Shown here: piece by piece, positions 35,886 through 45,491 of the stretch
Numbering within the stretch: the first letter of the stretch is position 1
Layout of the letters: every line of letters begins with the position of its first letter
Source of the DNA: Nitrososphaeraceae archaeon
GTDB lineage: Archaea > Thermoproteota > Nitrososphaeria > Nitrososphaerales > Nitrososphaeraceae
Length of the DNA: 64,000 bases
Reading direction: 5' to 3'
Assembly (NCBI GenBank): GCA_019246625.1
Contig: JAFAQB010000020.1
Location: forward strand, 1-64,000
Position numbers and translations under genes: made by a program
Notes under the pieces: model-generated
Databases searched by the model: none
What the model was told of the DNA's origin: nothing
The model's input: only the letters and a program-made list of their open reading frames with translations

Positions 35886-36642
35886 ACCTAACACATATAT
35901 CATAAGCTAGCTTTTAGAGTTTTAGAATTCGGATAAAATAGATATATCATTAAAGTATCTACCAAAGATTCATAGACCGTTACATCGAATATTTGAGTAT
36001 CATAATTTGGATTGACGGCAATCTCTCTAGCTGAAACGATATAACAAAGATATAGACATTAATGTAGCAGACACTAATTCCAGAAAAAGGTCAATCTAGC
36101 CAAAACTACACCCCATTCTTGATTTATTCCAGACTCACAAATTTTGAAGTACTAACTAACATCTGATGGCATATGACCCGCTGCAAGAAACCTTTAGTAT
36201 GATATCAACCAAGACATTTGGATTTGGATTCCCACACTATAAATATGCTTATGAGTATCCTAATTTGCTTTTGGTTTTCGGTAACTATATAAAGTCATGA
36301 ATCTGAATCTACAATACTATATACAAAAATTTAACATCGTTGGCACCTTACTACACATTCCTATTGTCTTATTAGAAAAAGTGATCTAGTTTATGACATT
36401 TTATTCTGGATTTTATATATAAATGGCATACGAACATGCTAGCACTTACATCCATATTAAATTGATCATAATTTAAGATCAATATATACTTCTACAATAA
36501 TTTTAAATAATCAGAGTCTATCGATAGAGGCCACAATTATCATTCTTAAACCAACGTTTTTTCTATGGATTAAAACATTGAAGATGATGTAGAAATGCAG
36601 TATATGAGACGATGTGCAGATCTTTAATTGATGAGCACCTAA
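35886..36642. other. Long spacer without a gene
   Basis: About 750 AT-rich bases in which I see no coding-like frame on either strand, no tRNA and no repeat. The 72-codon plus-strand frame 36612-36830 is a shadow of the next gene. Confidence 0.4.
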
Positions 36643-36966
36643 TCAAGATCCGACTCTTTTCATCTTTGAACCACATTTTGGACACGCAATTTCTTTATGT
36701 TTTGTCCCGCAGCTCATACAATAATATTTCAATGAATTATCTCCGAACATTGAAGATGATGACATTGGACCGAACATACTACTACCCATCCCCATTCTTC
36801 TCATCATTCTCTTTCTCATATAGAAGTTGAGCAAAATGAAAACCGCAAATATAGCCGCTAATGATATAGGAAATGGTAATAACAAAGATATAGCAATGCT
36901 AATGCCAAAAGAAATTCCCATCCATACTATTTGGGTCATAAGGAATTGTTTATTGTTGCTACTCAC
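36643..36966 (-). CDS. Membrane protein with C-terminal zinc ribbon
   Basis: 107 residues. Two hydrophobic helices (about 10-30 and 32-50: VWMGISFGISIAISLLLPF, ISLAAIFAVFILLNFYM) are followed by a Met/Arg/Ser/Gly-rich linker and a cytosolic zinc ribbon, CMSCG (about 83-87) and CPKCG (about 95-99), ending in a basic tail. The layout suits a membrane-tethered zinc module. The family is not one I can name; comparable small proteins occur widely in archaea. Monocistronic. Confidence 0.72.
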   Translation of the reverse strand: MSSNNKQFLMTQIVWMGISFGISIAISLLLPFPISLAAIFAVFILLNFYMRKRMMRRMGMGSSMFGPMSSSSMFGDNSLKYYCMSCGTKHKEIACPKCGSKMKRVGS

Positions 36967-37157
36967 ATTTTCTCAAATAAGTATACACATTACACAGTTA
37001 TTAAAATAGCTATTAAAATTCCTAGTTAATATAATAACCATCAATAACAAGTTCGAGTCTTAATACATGGATCTAAACATCATATTATGACACAAAAAGG
37101 AAGAAATTTATTTTATTACCAGAATACATTTATGACGTTAATATGTAATAATTTATT

Positions 37158-37562
37158 ATGACTATCTTAGAATCATCACAGCAAGAGATTCAAAAACATA
37201 AAGCAACTTGCCGGAATATCCTTGCTTTATCACCCAAAGTACGCTATGTGGGTGTAATAAACAGGTTTGGACGAACTTTGGCAGGACAATTACGCAAAGA
37301 TGTGACACCATTATTCAAACCTGATGAAGCTAGAAATGAGTTCTTTATCGAAGCGACAAGAAATCAATTAAGAAAACATTTTGAATCATCTATTGGCAAA
37401 ACAGACTATACGTTTACGGAAAATGAAAAAGTCAATATATTGACATTATCAAACCAAACCAACTTTTACTATATCACGTTTGATAAAGATACTGATCTGC
37501 AAGGATTTATAAAAATGATTGAAGCAGCTAAAAAGATAGTAAGACAAGAGCAAGCGAATTGA
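37158..37562 (+). CDS. Conserved archaeal protein, DUF6659-like
   Basis: 134 residues. VRYVGVINRFGRTLAGQLR in the first third and FIEATRNQLRKHFESSIG in the middle recall a family (DUF6659-like) common in ammonia-oxidising archaea; the end (NFYYITFDKDTDLQGFIK) is strand then helix. The pattern of strands and helices is compatible with a roadblock/profilin-like fold, which often acts as a regulator or dimerisation module. No catalytic or metal motif. Family name is from memory and should be treated as tentative. Convergent with L15e, 21 bases between stops. Confidence 0.7.
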   Translation: MTILESSQQEIQKHKATCRNILALSPKVRYVGVINRFGRTLAGQLRKDVTPLFKPDEARNEFFIEATRNQLRKHFESSIGKTDYTFTENEKVNILTLSNQTNFYYITFDKDTDLQGFIKMIEAAKKIVRQEQAN

Positions 37563-37583
37563 CCTTATCTGTCAATGATCGGA

Positions 37584-38042
37584 TTATTTTGCAAAAGCTT
37601 TGAGTTTTCCACGCATTTCCCTATCTTTGGAAATAGATGGATGATTTGGATCTGCAAGGATCACTTCATACCAAAGATACATACCATCCTTATGCAAGTA
37701 ATAAGAACCCAACACTTCCATGTTAGGAAACTTTTCGTTCACTCTATTTTCTGCTACTTTACGCATACTAATTCCTTGTTTAATATGAACTACGCCTAAA
37801 TGTTTGGGTCTTCTACCTGAAACTGGTCTCTGTTTTCTCATTCCACCTCGACCCACCCTTGCGCGTACCATGATAATACCTTGCTTTGCCTTGTATCCCA
37901 ATCTCCTAGCACGATCAAGTCTGCTTGGTTTTTGAATTCTATGAATTGTTGGTTCTGTTCTCCATAAAATGGATTTGGACTTTAATTGCTCAGAATTGGA
38001 CTTCCACATTTTGGTCCAAGTCGCATTCATATAGCTATGCAT
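37584..38042 (-). CDS. rpl15e: 50S ribosomal protein L15e
   Basis: 152 residues starting at ATG 38042 (MHSYMNATW, matching the MYKY...W start of the family). SRLDRARRLGYKAKQGIIMV, VGRGGMRKQRP and GRRPKHLGVVHI are conserved L15e blocks, and the C-terminal YYEVILADPNHP-type segment (here WYEVILADPNHP) is present. L15e is an early-assembling large-subunit protein found only in archaea and eukaryotes. Confidence 0.96.
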   Translation of the reverse strand: MHSYMNATWTKMWKSNSEQLKSKSILWRTEPTIHRIQKPSRLDRARRLGYKAKQGIIMVRARVGRGGMRKQRPVSGRRPKHLGVVHIKQGISMRKVAENRVNEKFPNMEVLGSYYLHKDGMYLWYEVILADPNHPSISKDREMRGKLKAFAK

Positions 38043-38829
38043 ATCACTCTTTCGATGATGACCTTAATATCTGTATACAATCACATTTATCGAATATGAT
38101 ACAAGCATGAATATAATCCATAACCATCTTAGCCTATAGACAAGATAGAAGAAGATGGAAATGGATTGATATTATAATCGACTTTCCAGGTTTTGCGAAT
38201 GAGATATATCGTTTTAGAGTTGTAAAAGTTAACTATCAATTCGTAGAGAAAGTGAAAGACATTAAGTCCAAGATCCTAGTTATTACAAAGAACCTCTTCA
38301 AATAAATAGAAAATAGTGTTCCTATATCAATTAAACACCGTGAAAATAAGTGGAATAGCGAAATACAAAAAAGGTGTAGTTAGAATAGCATTCCATCGTA
38401 ATACATCTAACTTTATCACGGCCTAAAAACCAACAGACAACAGAATATAAATTTGATATTTAGTAGTGTTCACATTAAAATATAGATGATAACGGATGCA
38501 GTTACCGCTGATAATCCCTAACAAAATATACACTAGATAAAGATCGTAGTTGGCTACTTGATCATAAGCGATGTCAAATTTTGGAATGTTAATGAAGGAT
38601 CATTTCTCGTACAATTAGCAATATTTTTCATAGAATATGATATATCAGAATTGTCAATGCATACGTAATTTGTAATTATTGTATTTATTTATTTGGAAAC
38701 AACATACGGCTTACCTCAATAAGATGCTATTTACACATACTGGTCTTTTGCTTAAACCACCCATCTGCAACACAATATCTGAATAAGTGAAACACCAGTT
38801 CCCATCATGGAATTTGAGATCTAGATGAC
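38043..38829. other. Long spacer with one relic-like frame
   Basis: About 790 AT-rich bases. The plus-strand frame around 38120-38305 has coding-like composition (WKWIDIIIDFPGFANEIYR ... FRVVKVNYQFVEKVKD) but no start codon and no recognised family, so it may be the end of a decayed gene. Otherwise nothing seen. Confidence 0.35.
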
Positions 38830-39753
38830 TCAACGCATTATCTGAATAATTTTTTCAGCAATTACTATTGATGCGAGCTCCTGCGCCTCTTTGGTTTGTG
38901 ATCCAATATGAGGTGTACAAATTACATTTGGCAATTCTAGCAGCATTTTATTAGTTGGTGGTTCTATTTCAAATACATCTAATGCCGCGCCAGCAATTTT
39001 CCCATTTGTCAATGCTTCATATAATGCTTGTTCATCGATAACTTGTCCGCGCGATGTATTTATAATATAAGATGTGGATTTCATTTTAGAAAAGCGTTGC
39101 GAATTAAACATGTGTTTTGTTTCTTGTGTTAACGGTACATGACAAGTAACAAAATCTGCGCTTTCGACCAGTGTATCGAGGTCCGTTGCAATCAAACCTA
39201 CTTCTTTGATAAAATCTTTATTTATAGGGTACAAGTCGTAACCAATTATATTCATCCTAAATGCTCTTGAGATTCGTGCTACATTTCGACCTATATTCCC
39301 AACTCCGATAATTCCCAGATATTTTCCTTTAAGCTCTGTACCAATTAATGCCTTCTTTATCCAATTTCCTTTTTTGGTTTCCATGTCTGCATAAGGAATG
39401 CTACGTGCAAGAGATATAATATACCCAACAGTAAGCTCTGACACGGCATTCATTGCTGCTTCCGCTGCATTGATTACGCGAATGTTCCTTGCCTCGGCCG
39501 CCTTGACGTCTATATTGTCAAGACCAACACCTACTCGAGCGATGATTTTCGTATTAGTCGCAGCGTTTATGACTTCCTTAGTGATTTTTGTCCTACTTCT
39601 AACAATAACAACATCGTAATTTTTAATAGAGGAAATTAGTTCTTTTGTATTTATTTCTGGGAAGTAGTCGACTGTCATCCCTACTTTTTTTAAACTGTCA
39701 ATGCCCACTTGATCAATAGAATCGCAAACGAGAGCTTTACCACAAACTTGCAC
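38830..39753 (-). CDS. serA: D-3-phosphoglycerate dehydrogenase-like 2-hydroxyacid dehydrogenase
   Basis: 307 residues from GTG 39753. GVGNIGRNVARISRAF is the NAD+ loop; the catalytic Arg is in NTSRGQVIDE, the Glu in FEIEPP and the His in TPHIGSQT. The N-terminal DVVIVRSRTKIT is the substrate-loop segment. Length corresponds to the short SerA form without the regulatory ACT domain. It converts 3-phosphoglycerate to phosphohydroxypyruvate for serine synthesis, or acts on a related 2-hydroxyacid. Monocistronic; a TATA box lies about 27 bases before the start codon, so the transcript is probably leaderless. Confidence 0.88.
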   Translation of the reverse strand: MQVCGKALVCDSIDQVGIDSLKKVGMTVDYFPEINTKELISSIKNYDVVIVRSRTKITKEVINAATNTKIIARVGVGLDNIDVKAAEARNIRVINAAEAAMNAVSELTVGYIISLARSIPYADMETKKGNWIKKALIGTELKGKYLGIIGVGNIGRNVARISRAFRMNIIGYDLYPINKDFIKEVGLIATDLDTLVESADFVTCHVPLTQETKHMFNSQRFSKMKSTSYIINTSRGQVIDEQALYEALTNGKIAGAALDVFEIEPPTNKMLLELPNVICTPHIGSQTKEAQELASIVIAEKIIQIMR

Positions 39754-39774
39754 AAGCCCTGAAAATCCATATAC

Positions 39775-39784
39775 TTATATATTA
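39775..39784 (-). promoter_or_regulatory. TATA box for serA
   Basis: On the minus strand TAATATATAA, centred about 27 bases upstream of the GTG at 39753. The spacing places the transcription start at or next to the start codon, predicting a leaderless mRNA. Confidence 0.5.
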
Positions 39785-40452
39785 ATTTCTAATTCTATTA
39801 ACATGAGTAGCAAGGAAACGCAGCTATTGCTAGTGAATGATAGTGAACAGTTTGTGAATGATAAGACGTATAATACATTTTGTATTCAAATCATGCAATG
39901 TTTATTACTCTTTATGATTGTATTACCCTATTTGAATGTCTACTGATAGCAACTATATAATAAGGATAAGACATAGTTGCGAACCAAATACGGACTTCCT
40001 ATATACTATATTACACTTAAAAGATGGAAAATATATCTATTGGCTCAGGCATCATTGAAAAACTCTTGTACCTTTCGAGTTGGATTTTGTTAAAAAGAAG
40101 ACAATTAGTACAGGAAAATAATATTCGGAAAAGTGGTAAAAATTTCATGCTAAGTTGTATGTAAATGAAACTCAGATACCCTCAATCAAGAGATGATCCT
40201 TTGCTGCATGCGATCGAGTTTCAGATTCATAAATATCTAAAATTAAAAGATTAGTTACCGTGTAATGATAATAACATAGGTGGTCGTAGTCCTTAGAATT
40301 TAGTGAGGTCAAGGTTTCTTGTGAACGCTATTGTGTGCTCCTACTGCCATAGCAATATAACTCCATACTAGGTAGAACTAATTCGAGCATAAATTTGTTC
40401 TAGCTGACTAAATAAACTAATATAAGAAAGAATTCCAACAAGATGCTACGTC
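39785..40452. other. Long spacer without a supported gene
   Basis: About 670 AT-rich bases between divergent genes. Short open frames only, none with family resemblance. Confidence 0.4.
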
Positions 40453-40917
40453 ATGGAACCAGCATCGGATACCACTGCTTCCCTAAATGAGAATCTTCGC
40501 AAAAGGTATAATAAATTGGTAGTAATAGACCTTAAGAAACGTGCTATTCTACGAAATTTGGTGAAACAAAATACATTATGTGAACATAAGCAAATTTACA
40601 CCCAGGCTAATGCTATTTGTAGGAGAATATCGACTTCTTATGAAGAAGGAAGAATTTCTGCTCAACAGGCACTTGAACTGATGATTGATGCACACAATCA
40701 AATGAGTCACCGTGCTTTACCAAAAGATGTAGTTGCAGCTGAAATGAATAAGCGTTTAAACAAATTGGAAAGAGGAGAAAAAAATACTAGTTTTGAAGTA
40801 ACTATGGCAAATGTTAGTTATGCGCACCATTTGGGAGATAAAAATGACAAAGATATAAACAACGATGACGACCCATCAAATAAATATTCTGAAAGTTATT
40901 GGGCTGAAGTCATCTAA
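40453..40917 (+). CDS. Helical hypothetical protein, 154 residues
   Basis: Almost entirely helix-forming: residues 15-60 (NLRKRYNKLVVIDLKKRAI) and 75-115 (SAQQALELMIDAHNQMSHR) are amphipathic, followed by an acidic, disordered tail (about 130-150, DKNDKDINNDDDPS). No cysteines of note, no membrane segment. I do not recognise the family. Clean frame from ATG 40453 with codon use like neighbouring genes. Confidence 0.6.
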   Translation: MEPASDTTASLNENLRKRYNKLVVIDLKKRAILRNLVKQNTLCEHKQIYTQANAICRRISTSYEEGRISAQQALELMIDAHNQMSHRALPKDVVAAEMNKRLNKLERGEKNTSFEVTMANVSYAHHLGDKNDKDINNDDDPSNKYSESYWAEVI

Positions 40918-41241
40918 CGATAAAACTTGTCTTAACAATACATGCCTATCTACAAGCATAGCATGGCAGCAATATACATGTGTAAGTACAACTAAAGTGA
41001 ATTTTTGGTATAAATATAACGTAAGGTGTGTTTATGCAATTGCCTTCACTGTTGTTTATATGCGCTAGAAGAATTGTCAAAGATCCATTACAATCCCTCA
41101 ACAACATACCATTCCAATATTATTAAGTAAATACAAAAGACATCAAATCATTAGAATCCTTTGCATAGAATTCACCATAAAATGTACCAAAAATATAATA
41201 TATAGTAAAAATTTATTAATGTTAAACACGTTATAATTACT
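40918..41241. other. Spacer with probable promoter
   Basis: No coding frame of note. A strongly AT-rich TATA-like block (AATATAATATATAG) at about 41191-41204 lies about 40 bases before the start of the small zinc protein at 41242. Confidence 0.4.
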
Positions 41242-41403
41242 ATGTCGGCCATAATCTTCAGATATGAAGATGACGAAAAAAAACCAGCACCATTGTCCAT
41301 ATGTCCCAAATGTGGACGCCAAGTAAGATTAGATGGTCATTGCGAATGTGAGTCCATATTTTTTGGACGTAGTAAAGAGATGCAGTCCTCGGAAATCCCA
41401 TAA
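41242..41403 (+). CDS. 53-residue cysteine-containing protein upstream of the radical SAM gene
   Basis: ATG 41242 encodes MSAIIFRYEDDEKKPAP followed by CPKCG (about residue 23) and HCEC (about 35), a compact Cys-rich centre that could bind zinc, then a Ser-rich tail. The four cysteines are 9-12 residues apart. It is 193 bases upstream of the radical SAM gene on the same strand. Most likely a zinc-binding micro-protein; being a substrate or partner of the radical SAM enzyme is a speculative alternative. Confidence 0.5.
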   Translation: MSAIIFRYEDDEKKPAPLSICPKCGRQVRLDGHCECESIFFGRSKEMQSSEIP

Positions 41404-41596
41404 CCCTAATTTTTTGAATGAAAGAATACGGGTACTCTTAATTTCAATTGCTACTCTGCACAATCATGGAACTTCAATCGCATTAAATTCTTGTAGGTAG
41501 AGTTACCGGATCCCTAAAATACCCCAAGAAGACGTGGAATAACTTTAGAAAAGTAGACTTATTTAGTGGGACAGTTTACGGTAATATTACATATAT

Positions 41597-42565
41597 ATGG
41601 TGGACTTGATTTATGGGCGGGGTATAACAGATCTTATTCGTGAAACTCCATTTTTTTTCAGTATATTAAAAAAATATGCCAGCATCAAACTTTTACATGC
41701 GAAACCAGCGTTATATGGTTCAGTAGATATTATCAACGTCTGTAACTTGCACTGCAGTCATTGTTATTGGTGGTTGAACCGAAAGGAAAATGACAAAGAT
41801 CTAACAACAGAAGGATGGAGACAGATAATTAAAAAGACTTTTAAAAAGCAACACATCTACGTTGTGACTTTGGTAGGTGGAGAACCCACAATGCGTCCAG
41901 ATATAATTGAAGTTTTCTGTGAAGAAATGCCAAGAAGGGTATGTGTTGTAACAAATGGGACATATCCTTTGAAGAGATTTGAAAATCTATATTTTTATTG
42001 GATATCGTTAGATGGAACAGAAATAGTACACGATAGTATTAGAGGAAAGGGTTCATATGCAAAGACTAAACAAAATATTTTGGATTATACAGAAGGTCCA
42101 GATCGTCAGGGCAAACCCGCTTGGAAAGATGTATGGATCACAATGACAATTAATTCTTTAAATTATAATACATTTGAAGATTTAACAGAAGAATGGAGGG
42201 GAAAGGTAAACAAGATAGGATTTCAGTTTCATACACCGTTTATGAAAGAAGATCCACTGTGGATCCCATTTGGAGAGAAACGCAGCAAAATAGTTGATAA
42301 TATTATCAAATTAAGAAGAAAATATCCAAACTTTGTGATTAATGGTGAAAAGCAATTGTCATTGATGAAAGGTAATTGGGGAGGAGTTGGCACCACACCC
42401 ATTCAATGTCCCTCATGGGCGATTCTTTCATTAGATCATATGGGAAGAATAAAGCAGCCATGCTGTATAGGAAGTTCTGACAGCAAAGGGTTAAAACCAA
42501 TTTGTGAACAATGTGGTCTTGGCTGTTATTCAGTACTTGTAGCAAATGGGATTACCGGCTCCTGA
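41597..42565 (+). CDS. Radical SAM enzyme with C-terminal Cys-rich (SPASM/twitch-like) region
   Basis: 322 residues. The [4Fe-4S]-binding motif is C49-x3-C53-x2-C56 in CNLHCSHCYWW; VGGEPTMRPD is the SAM-binding GGE motif and ISLDGTEIVHDSIRG the later barrel strand, as in MoaA/PqqE/NirJ-type enzymes. The C-terminus adds seven or more cysteines (CPSW, PCC, CEQCGLGC), consistent with one or two auxiliary Fe-S clusters. It probably modifies a peptide, protein or small cofactor by radical chemistry. Small Cys-containing proteins lie on both sides (41242 and 42629) on the same strand. Substrate cannot be named. Confidence 0.85.
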   Translation: MVDLIYGRGITDLIRETPFFFSILKKYASIKLLHAKPALYGSVDIINVCNLHCSHCYWWLNRKENDKDLTTEGWRQIIKKTFKKQHIYVVTLVGGEPTMRPDIIEVFCEEMPRRVCVVTNGTYPLKRFENLYFYWISLDGTEIVHDSIRGKGSYAKTKQNILDYTEGPDRQGKPAWKDVWITMTINSLNYNTFEDLTEEWRGKVNKIGFQFHTPFMKEDPLWIPFGEKRSKIVDNIIKLRRKYPNFVINGEKQLSLMKGNWGGVGTTPIQCPSWAILSLDHMGRIKQPCCIGSSDSKGLKPICEQCGLGCYSVLVANGITGS

Positions 42566-42628
42566 GTCGAATAATCCAATATAACAATATTTTTTGCTTA
42601 AAGCATGCTTCCAGAGTAATGAGTAGCA

Positions 42629-42793
42629 ATGAACAGTGAAACAGATCTATTTGTCCGATGCCTTAGATGTAAGCATCAAAAGATTGATCATGACAGAAAT
42701 ACTAGTAGAGATAAAATGAAATGTTTGATTGGTAGTTGTAGCTGTAAGACGTTCGTTCCAGACAGAAAGTACTACAGGACAAGCAAAAAGTAA
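42629..42793 (+). CDS. 54-residue Cys-rich small protein downstream of the radical SAM gene
   Basis: ATG 42629. FVRCLRCKHQ (CxxC at about 11-14) is followed by KCLIGSCSCKTF (three cysteines at about 32-39) and a basic, Tyr/Arg/Lys end. The Cys arrangement suggests one zinc or an Fe-S site. Follows the radical SAM gene by 64 bases in the same direction. Family unknown. Confidence 0.55.
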   Translation: MNSETDLFVRCLRCKHQKIDHDRNTSRDKMKCLIGSCSCKTFVPDRKYYRTSKK

Positions 42794-42962
42794 CGCTTTC
42801 CCGTTGTTAAAGTAACGTACGTAACAGTTTCCATCCTTTGAAATCTTAGTTGTTTTATATTGTAGCGAATGGAGTTAGGGCAGGTCATCATTCTCTAATG
42901 AATATGTTATTGAAAATATCAAGCAGTATAAAGAAGATTTGAGGATCCAAAATCCATATTAT

Positions 42963-42970
42963 GCATATAA
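42963..42970 (+). promoter_or_regulatory. TATA-like element for the copper-protein gene
   Basis: GCATATAA. With the usual 25-base spacing, transcription would begin near 42992, after the ATG at 42974, and so argues for translation from 43046 or 43085. Confidence 0.4.
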
Positions 42971-43045
42971 GCAATGTTTTACATACTTATGAAATTAGAC
43001 TGCAATGACGTCAGAACTAGTAAACACATTATAAAAAAAGATACT

Positions 43046-43756
43046 ATGCACATTCTATCCATGTCGGTAAGGCACTCTCGAAAAATGGCAGATATAGCTT
43101 GTATATTAGTAATTGTTGCGATAATAACCCAAATATCCTTCATCCATGCAGTAGAAGCAGCAACAATTGGTAGGAATTCTACGGTACTTGCAAAGAACGT
43201 TATTAGTGGGAATAAAATAGAAAATGCGTTCAAAGTACAAGCTGGAAGAGGAGATAGTACTGTTGTAGAACATCAATTCTTTCCAAAAAAAGTGGAGATC
43301 AAGGTAGGTCAAAGCGTAACCTGGTACAATCCAACATTAGTTCCAGAACCCCACACTGTTACATTCATACTAGACAATAAATCAACTACTGGAGTAATTG
43401 TGCCATTTTCTGTTCCAAATTCAACAAAATTTATTCCTTTAGTCCAGGATAATAGCCAACCAATGCTGGCATCAACTAAGAACGGAATGAGTATTGTTAC
43501 AGGGCTTAACGGAAGAGTATTTAACCCTGTCGCAATCGATACCAAAGATAACGTAAAATTTATGAAAGCAAACGCGCATTATAACATGACAGGCAGCGAA
43601 AAGTACGTTAATTCAGGCTGGCTGCTTCCAAAAGGTCAAGAGCAATCATTTCCAGGTTCTGCAAATATATTTACGGTAACTTTTGAAAAAGCAGGGACAT
43701 ACAACTACGTATGTATTATTCATCCATGGATGAGGGGAACAATCACAGTAAAGTAA
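43046..43756 (+). CDS. Exported type-1 copper protein (plastocyanin/halocyanin-like)
   Basis: About 236 residues from ATG 43046. A basic n-region (RHSRK) and a hydrophobic stretch (ACILVIVAIITQISFIHAV) form a Sec-type signal, with cleavage likely after AVEAA. The copper ligands are visible: His in PEPHTVTF, and Cys, His and Met in the C-terminal YVCIIHPWMRGTI. The domain is interrupted by a roughly 100-residue insert between the first His and the C-terminal cluster, longer than in plastocyanin. Such blue-copper proteins replace cytochromes as electron carriers outside the membrane in ammonia-oxidising archaea. Starts at 42974 or 43085 are possible; the TATA position favours 43046. Confidence 0.87.
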   Translation: MHILSMSVRHSRKMADIACILVIVAIITQISFIHAVEAATIGRNSTVLAKNVISGNKIENAFKVQAGRGDSTVVEHQFFPKKVEIKVGQSVTWYNPTLVPEPHTVTFILDNKSTTGVIVPFSVPNSTKFIPLVQDNSQPMLASTKNGMSIVTGLNGRVFNPVAIDTKDNVKFMKANAHYNMTGSEKYVNSGWLLPKGQEQSFPGSANIFTVTFEKAGTYNYVCIIHPWMRGTITVK

Positions 43757-43950
43757 CCGATGACACCTCTTCTTTAACATTCACTGTTTTGTTTAGGTTA
43801 ACATGAATATTAAAGCAGTTATTATATTAGTAATGGCAATAAGCCGATCTGTACAATAAGAGTATAATACACGATCCTAGTAACATGACAAATGACCAGT
43901 TATTTTTTGCAGTGCAATACATTGGCACTGGTCAGCTTGAAACATGGGTC

Positions 43951-44544
43951 CTAACTATCCCGTTTATATTCATAGGTAGACATTCCCTTATAATTCTGGT
44001 TATACCATTGTGCAAATCTCTTCAGAGCTTTTGCTCGATGAGAGAACTCAGTTTTTCTATTCAGTATTTGTAACTGACCAAAAGTTAAATCAGATCCATT
44101 AGGAATAAAGATTGGATCGTAACCCCATCCACCTTCTGTAACACCAAAGGCGATTCTTCCTTCTGATTCGCCAGTAAAGCCATAATGATTCATGTCATCA
44201 GAGAATGCTAAAAATGATTTGAACACTGCAAACCTTTGTTTCGAATTGTTCATTAACTTCAAAATTCCATCATTTCCAATAGTCTTGTATACGTAAGATG
44301 AATATTGACCGGGAAACCCATTCAACTGACAAATAAATAAGCCATCGTCTTCGACTATCACAGGCCTGGATATTTCTGCAAATGCGTATTTAGATTTTTC
44401 AATTGCAATTTCTTCAATAGAATCTGATTGGATTTCAGTTAATACTAATTTAGAAAAAACTACAGATATACGATATTTTTGAAGGATTGATTCGATTTCC
44501 AAATACTTGTTATGGTTAGTGCTTACAAAATAAAGTGGAACCAT
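43951..44544 (-). CDS. rdgB: XTP/dITP pyrophosphatase (Ham1/RdgB)
   Basis: 197 residues. FVSTNHNKYLEI is the N-terminal (S/T)xNxxK motif, VIVEDDGLFI the metal-binding acidic pair, GFPGQYSSYV the substrate loop and GWGYDPIFIP the conserved C-terminal block. It hydrolyses ITP, dITP and XTP to keep deaminated purines out of nucleic acids. Close to the KEOPS genes on the same strand, as in many archaea. Confidence 0.95.
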   Translation of the reverse strand: MVPLYFVSTNHNKYLEIESILQKYRISVVFSKLVLTEIQSDSIEEIAIEKSKYAFAEISRPVIVEDDGLFICQLNGFPGQYSSYVYKTIGNDGILKLMNNSKQRFAVFKSFLAFSDDMNHYGFTGESEGRIAFGVTEGGWGYDPIFIPNGSDLTFGQLQILNRKTEFSHRAKALKRFAQWYNQNYKGMSTYEYKRDS

Positions 44545-44834
44545 ATTAGCGTATGAAATACATCCAAATAAAACTATAATATAATTTCATATAGCCAAAG
44601 TATCTTCAAGCTTCTAAATGTTATCACATCGATTCTCATATTAAATTATCAGTAAATACGAATCGATGTTAGAAAAAATTCTCGAGAGACTCGGATTTTC
44701 TTACAATGATTTTTCTATTCACGTTTTCTATGAGGGGGAGATCTTGTGGTCAGAACAGTTTTTTCTTATCGAATGTTTAACTTCTTGCCAAATTCAACCA
44801 ATTTTATTAATTAGACCCTTAACATCAAATTCTT

Positions 44835-45461
44835 TTAAACTACTCTTGCATACCTTCCACGTTGCTCGATTTCTGAGACGCTTTCCAAAATCCTATGCAT
44901 TTTCTTTTTGCCCATTACTGTCAAATAACCTTCTATAAAGCTTTCATATACATCCTCATAGAGAAGCGCGTGTGCACTACTAAAAACTTGTCTTGTTAAT
45001 CTAATATCCACTGCTTTATCTTCTATGCGTGTAGAATAATAGGATAAACCAAAATCAATTAAAACTACTTTTTTACCTGCAATAAAATTAGAAGTCGTAA
45101 GATCGCCATGAACGATATTATTAGTATGAAGCAATGCAGTATAGACGCCCATTTTATAGGATAATTGAGGTGTTAATACATCCTTTACGCTCTTTCCTTT
45201 TACAAACTCCATTATGATTTCAGCCTGAAAAGGATCTATGAAGTAAATAAAAGGTGAAATAATACCGGCCTCTTTTGCAGCGGAAGACATAGCGGCTTCA
45301 TGAATGGTTCTGTATTTGCGAATTTCATTATCTAAAGATCTGTGACGGTACGGTTTAGGGATCCTAACCTTTGAAATCGCTTTTTTGTTATACCACTGTA
45401 TTAGGTAAATATCAGCTTCGGCGCCTCTTTTTATTAATAGCCTTTTATCTCGCAATAGCAA
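44835..45461 (-). CDS. bud32: KEOPS kinase/ATPase Bud32
   Basis: About 208 residues from TTG 45461; an ATG at 45491 adds ten hydrophobic residues that are not typical. IKRGAEADIYLI is the nucleotide-binding start of the Bud32 fold; IMEFVKGKSV, NNIVHGDLTTSNFI (catalytic HGDLTTSN) and VLIDFGLSYYS (DFG) are complete, and the end (HRILESVSEIEQRGRYARVV) is the usual C-tail. With Kae1, Cgi121 and Pcc1 it makes the N6-threonylcarbamoyl modification of tRNA A37. Kae1 is the next gene but one, with a divergent PH-like gene wedged between. Confidence 0.93.
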   Translation of the reverse strand: MLLRDKRLLIKRGAEADIYLIQWYNKKAISKVRIPKPYRHRSLDNEIRKYRTIHEAAMSSAAKEAGIISPFIYFIDPFQAEIIMEFVKGKSVKDVLTPQLSYKMGVYTALLHTNNIVHGDLTTSNFIAGKKVVLIDFGLSYYSTRIEDKAVDIRLTRQVFSSAHALLYEDVYESFIEGYLTVMGKKKMHRILESVSEIEQRGRYARVV

Positions 45462-45491
45462 TATATCTTTGAAGCAAAGGATAAATACCAT

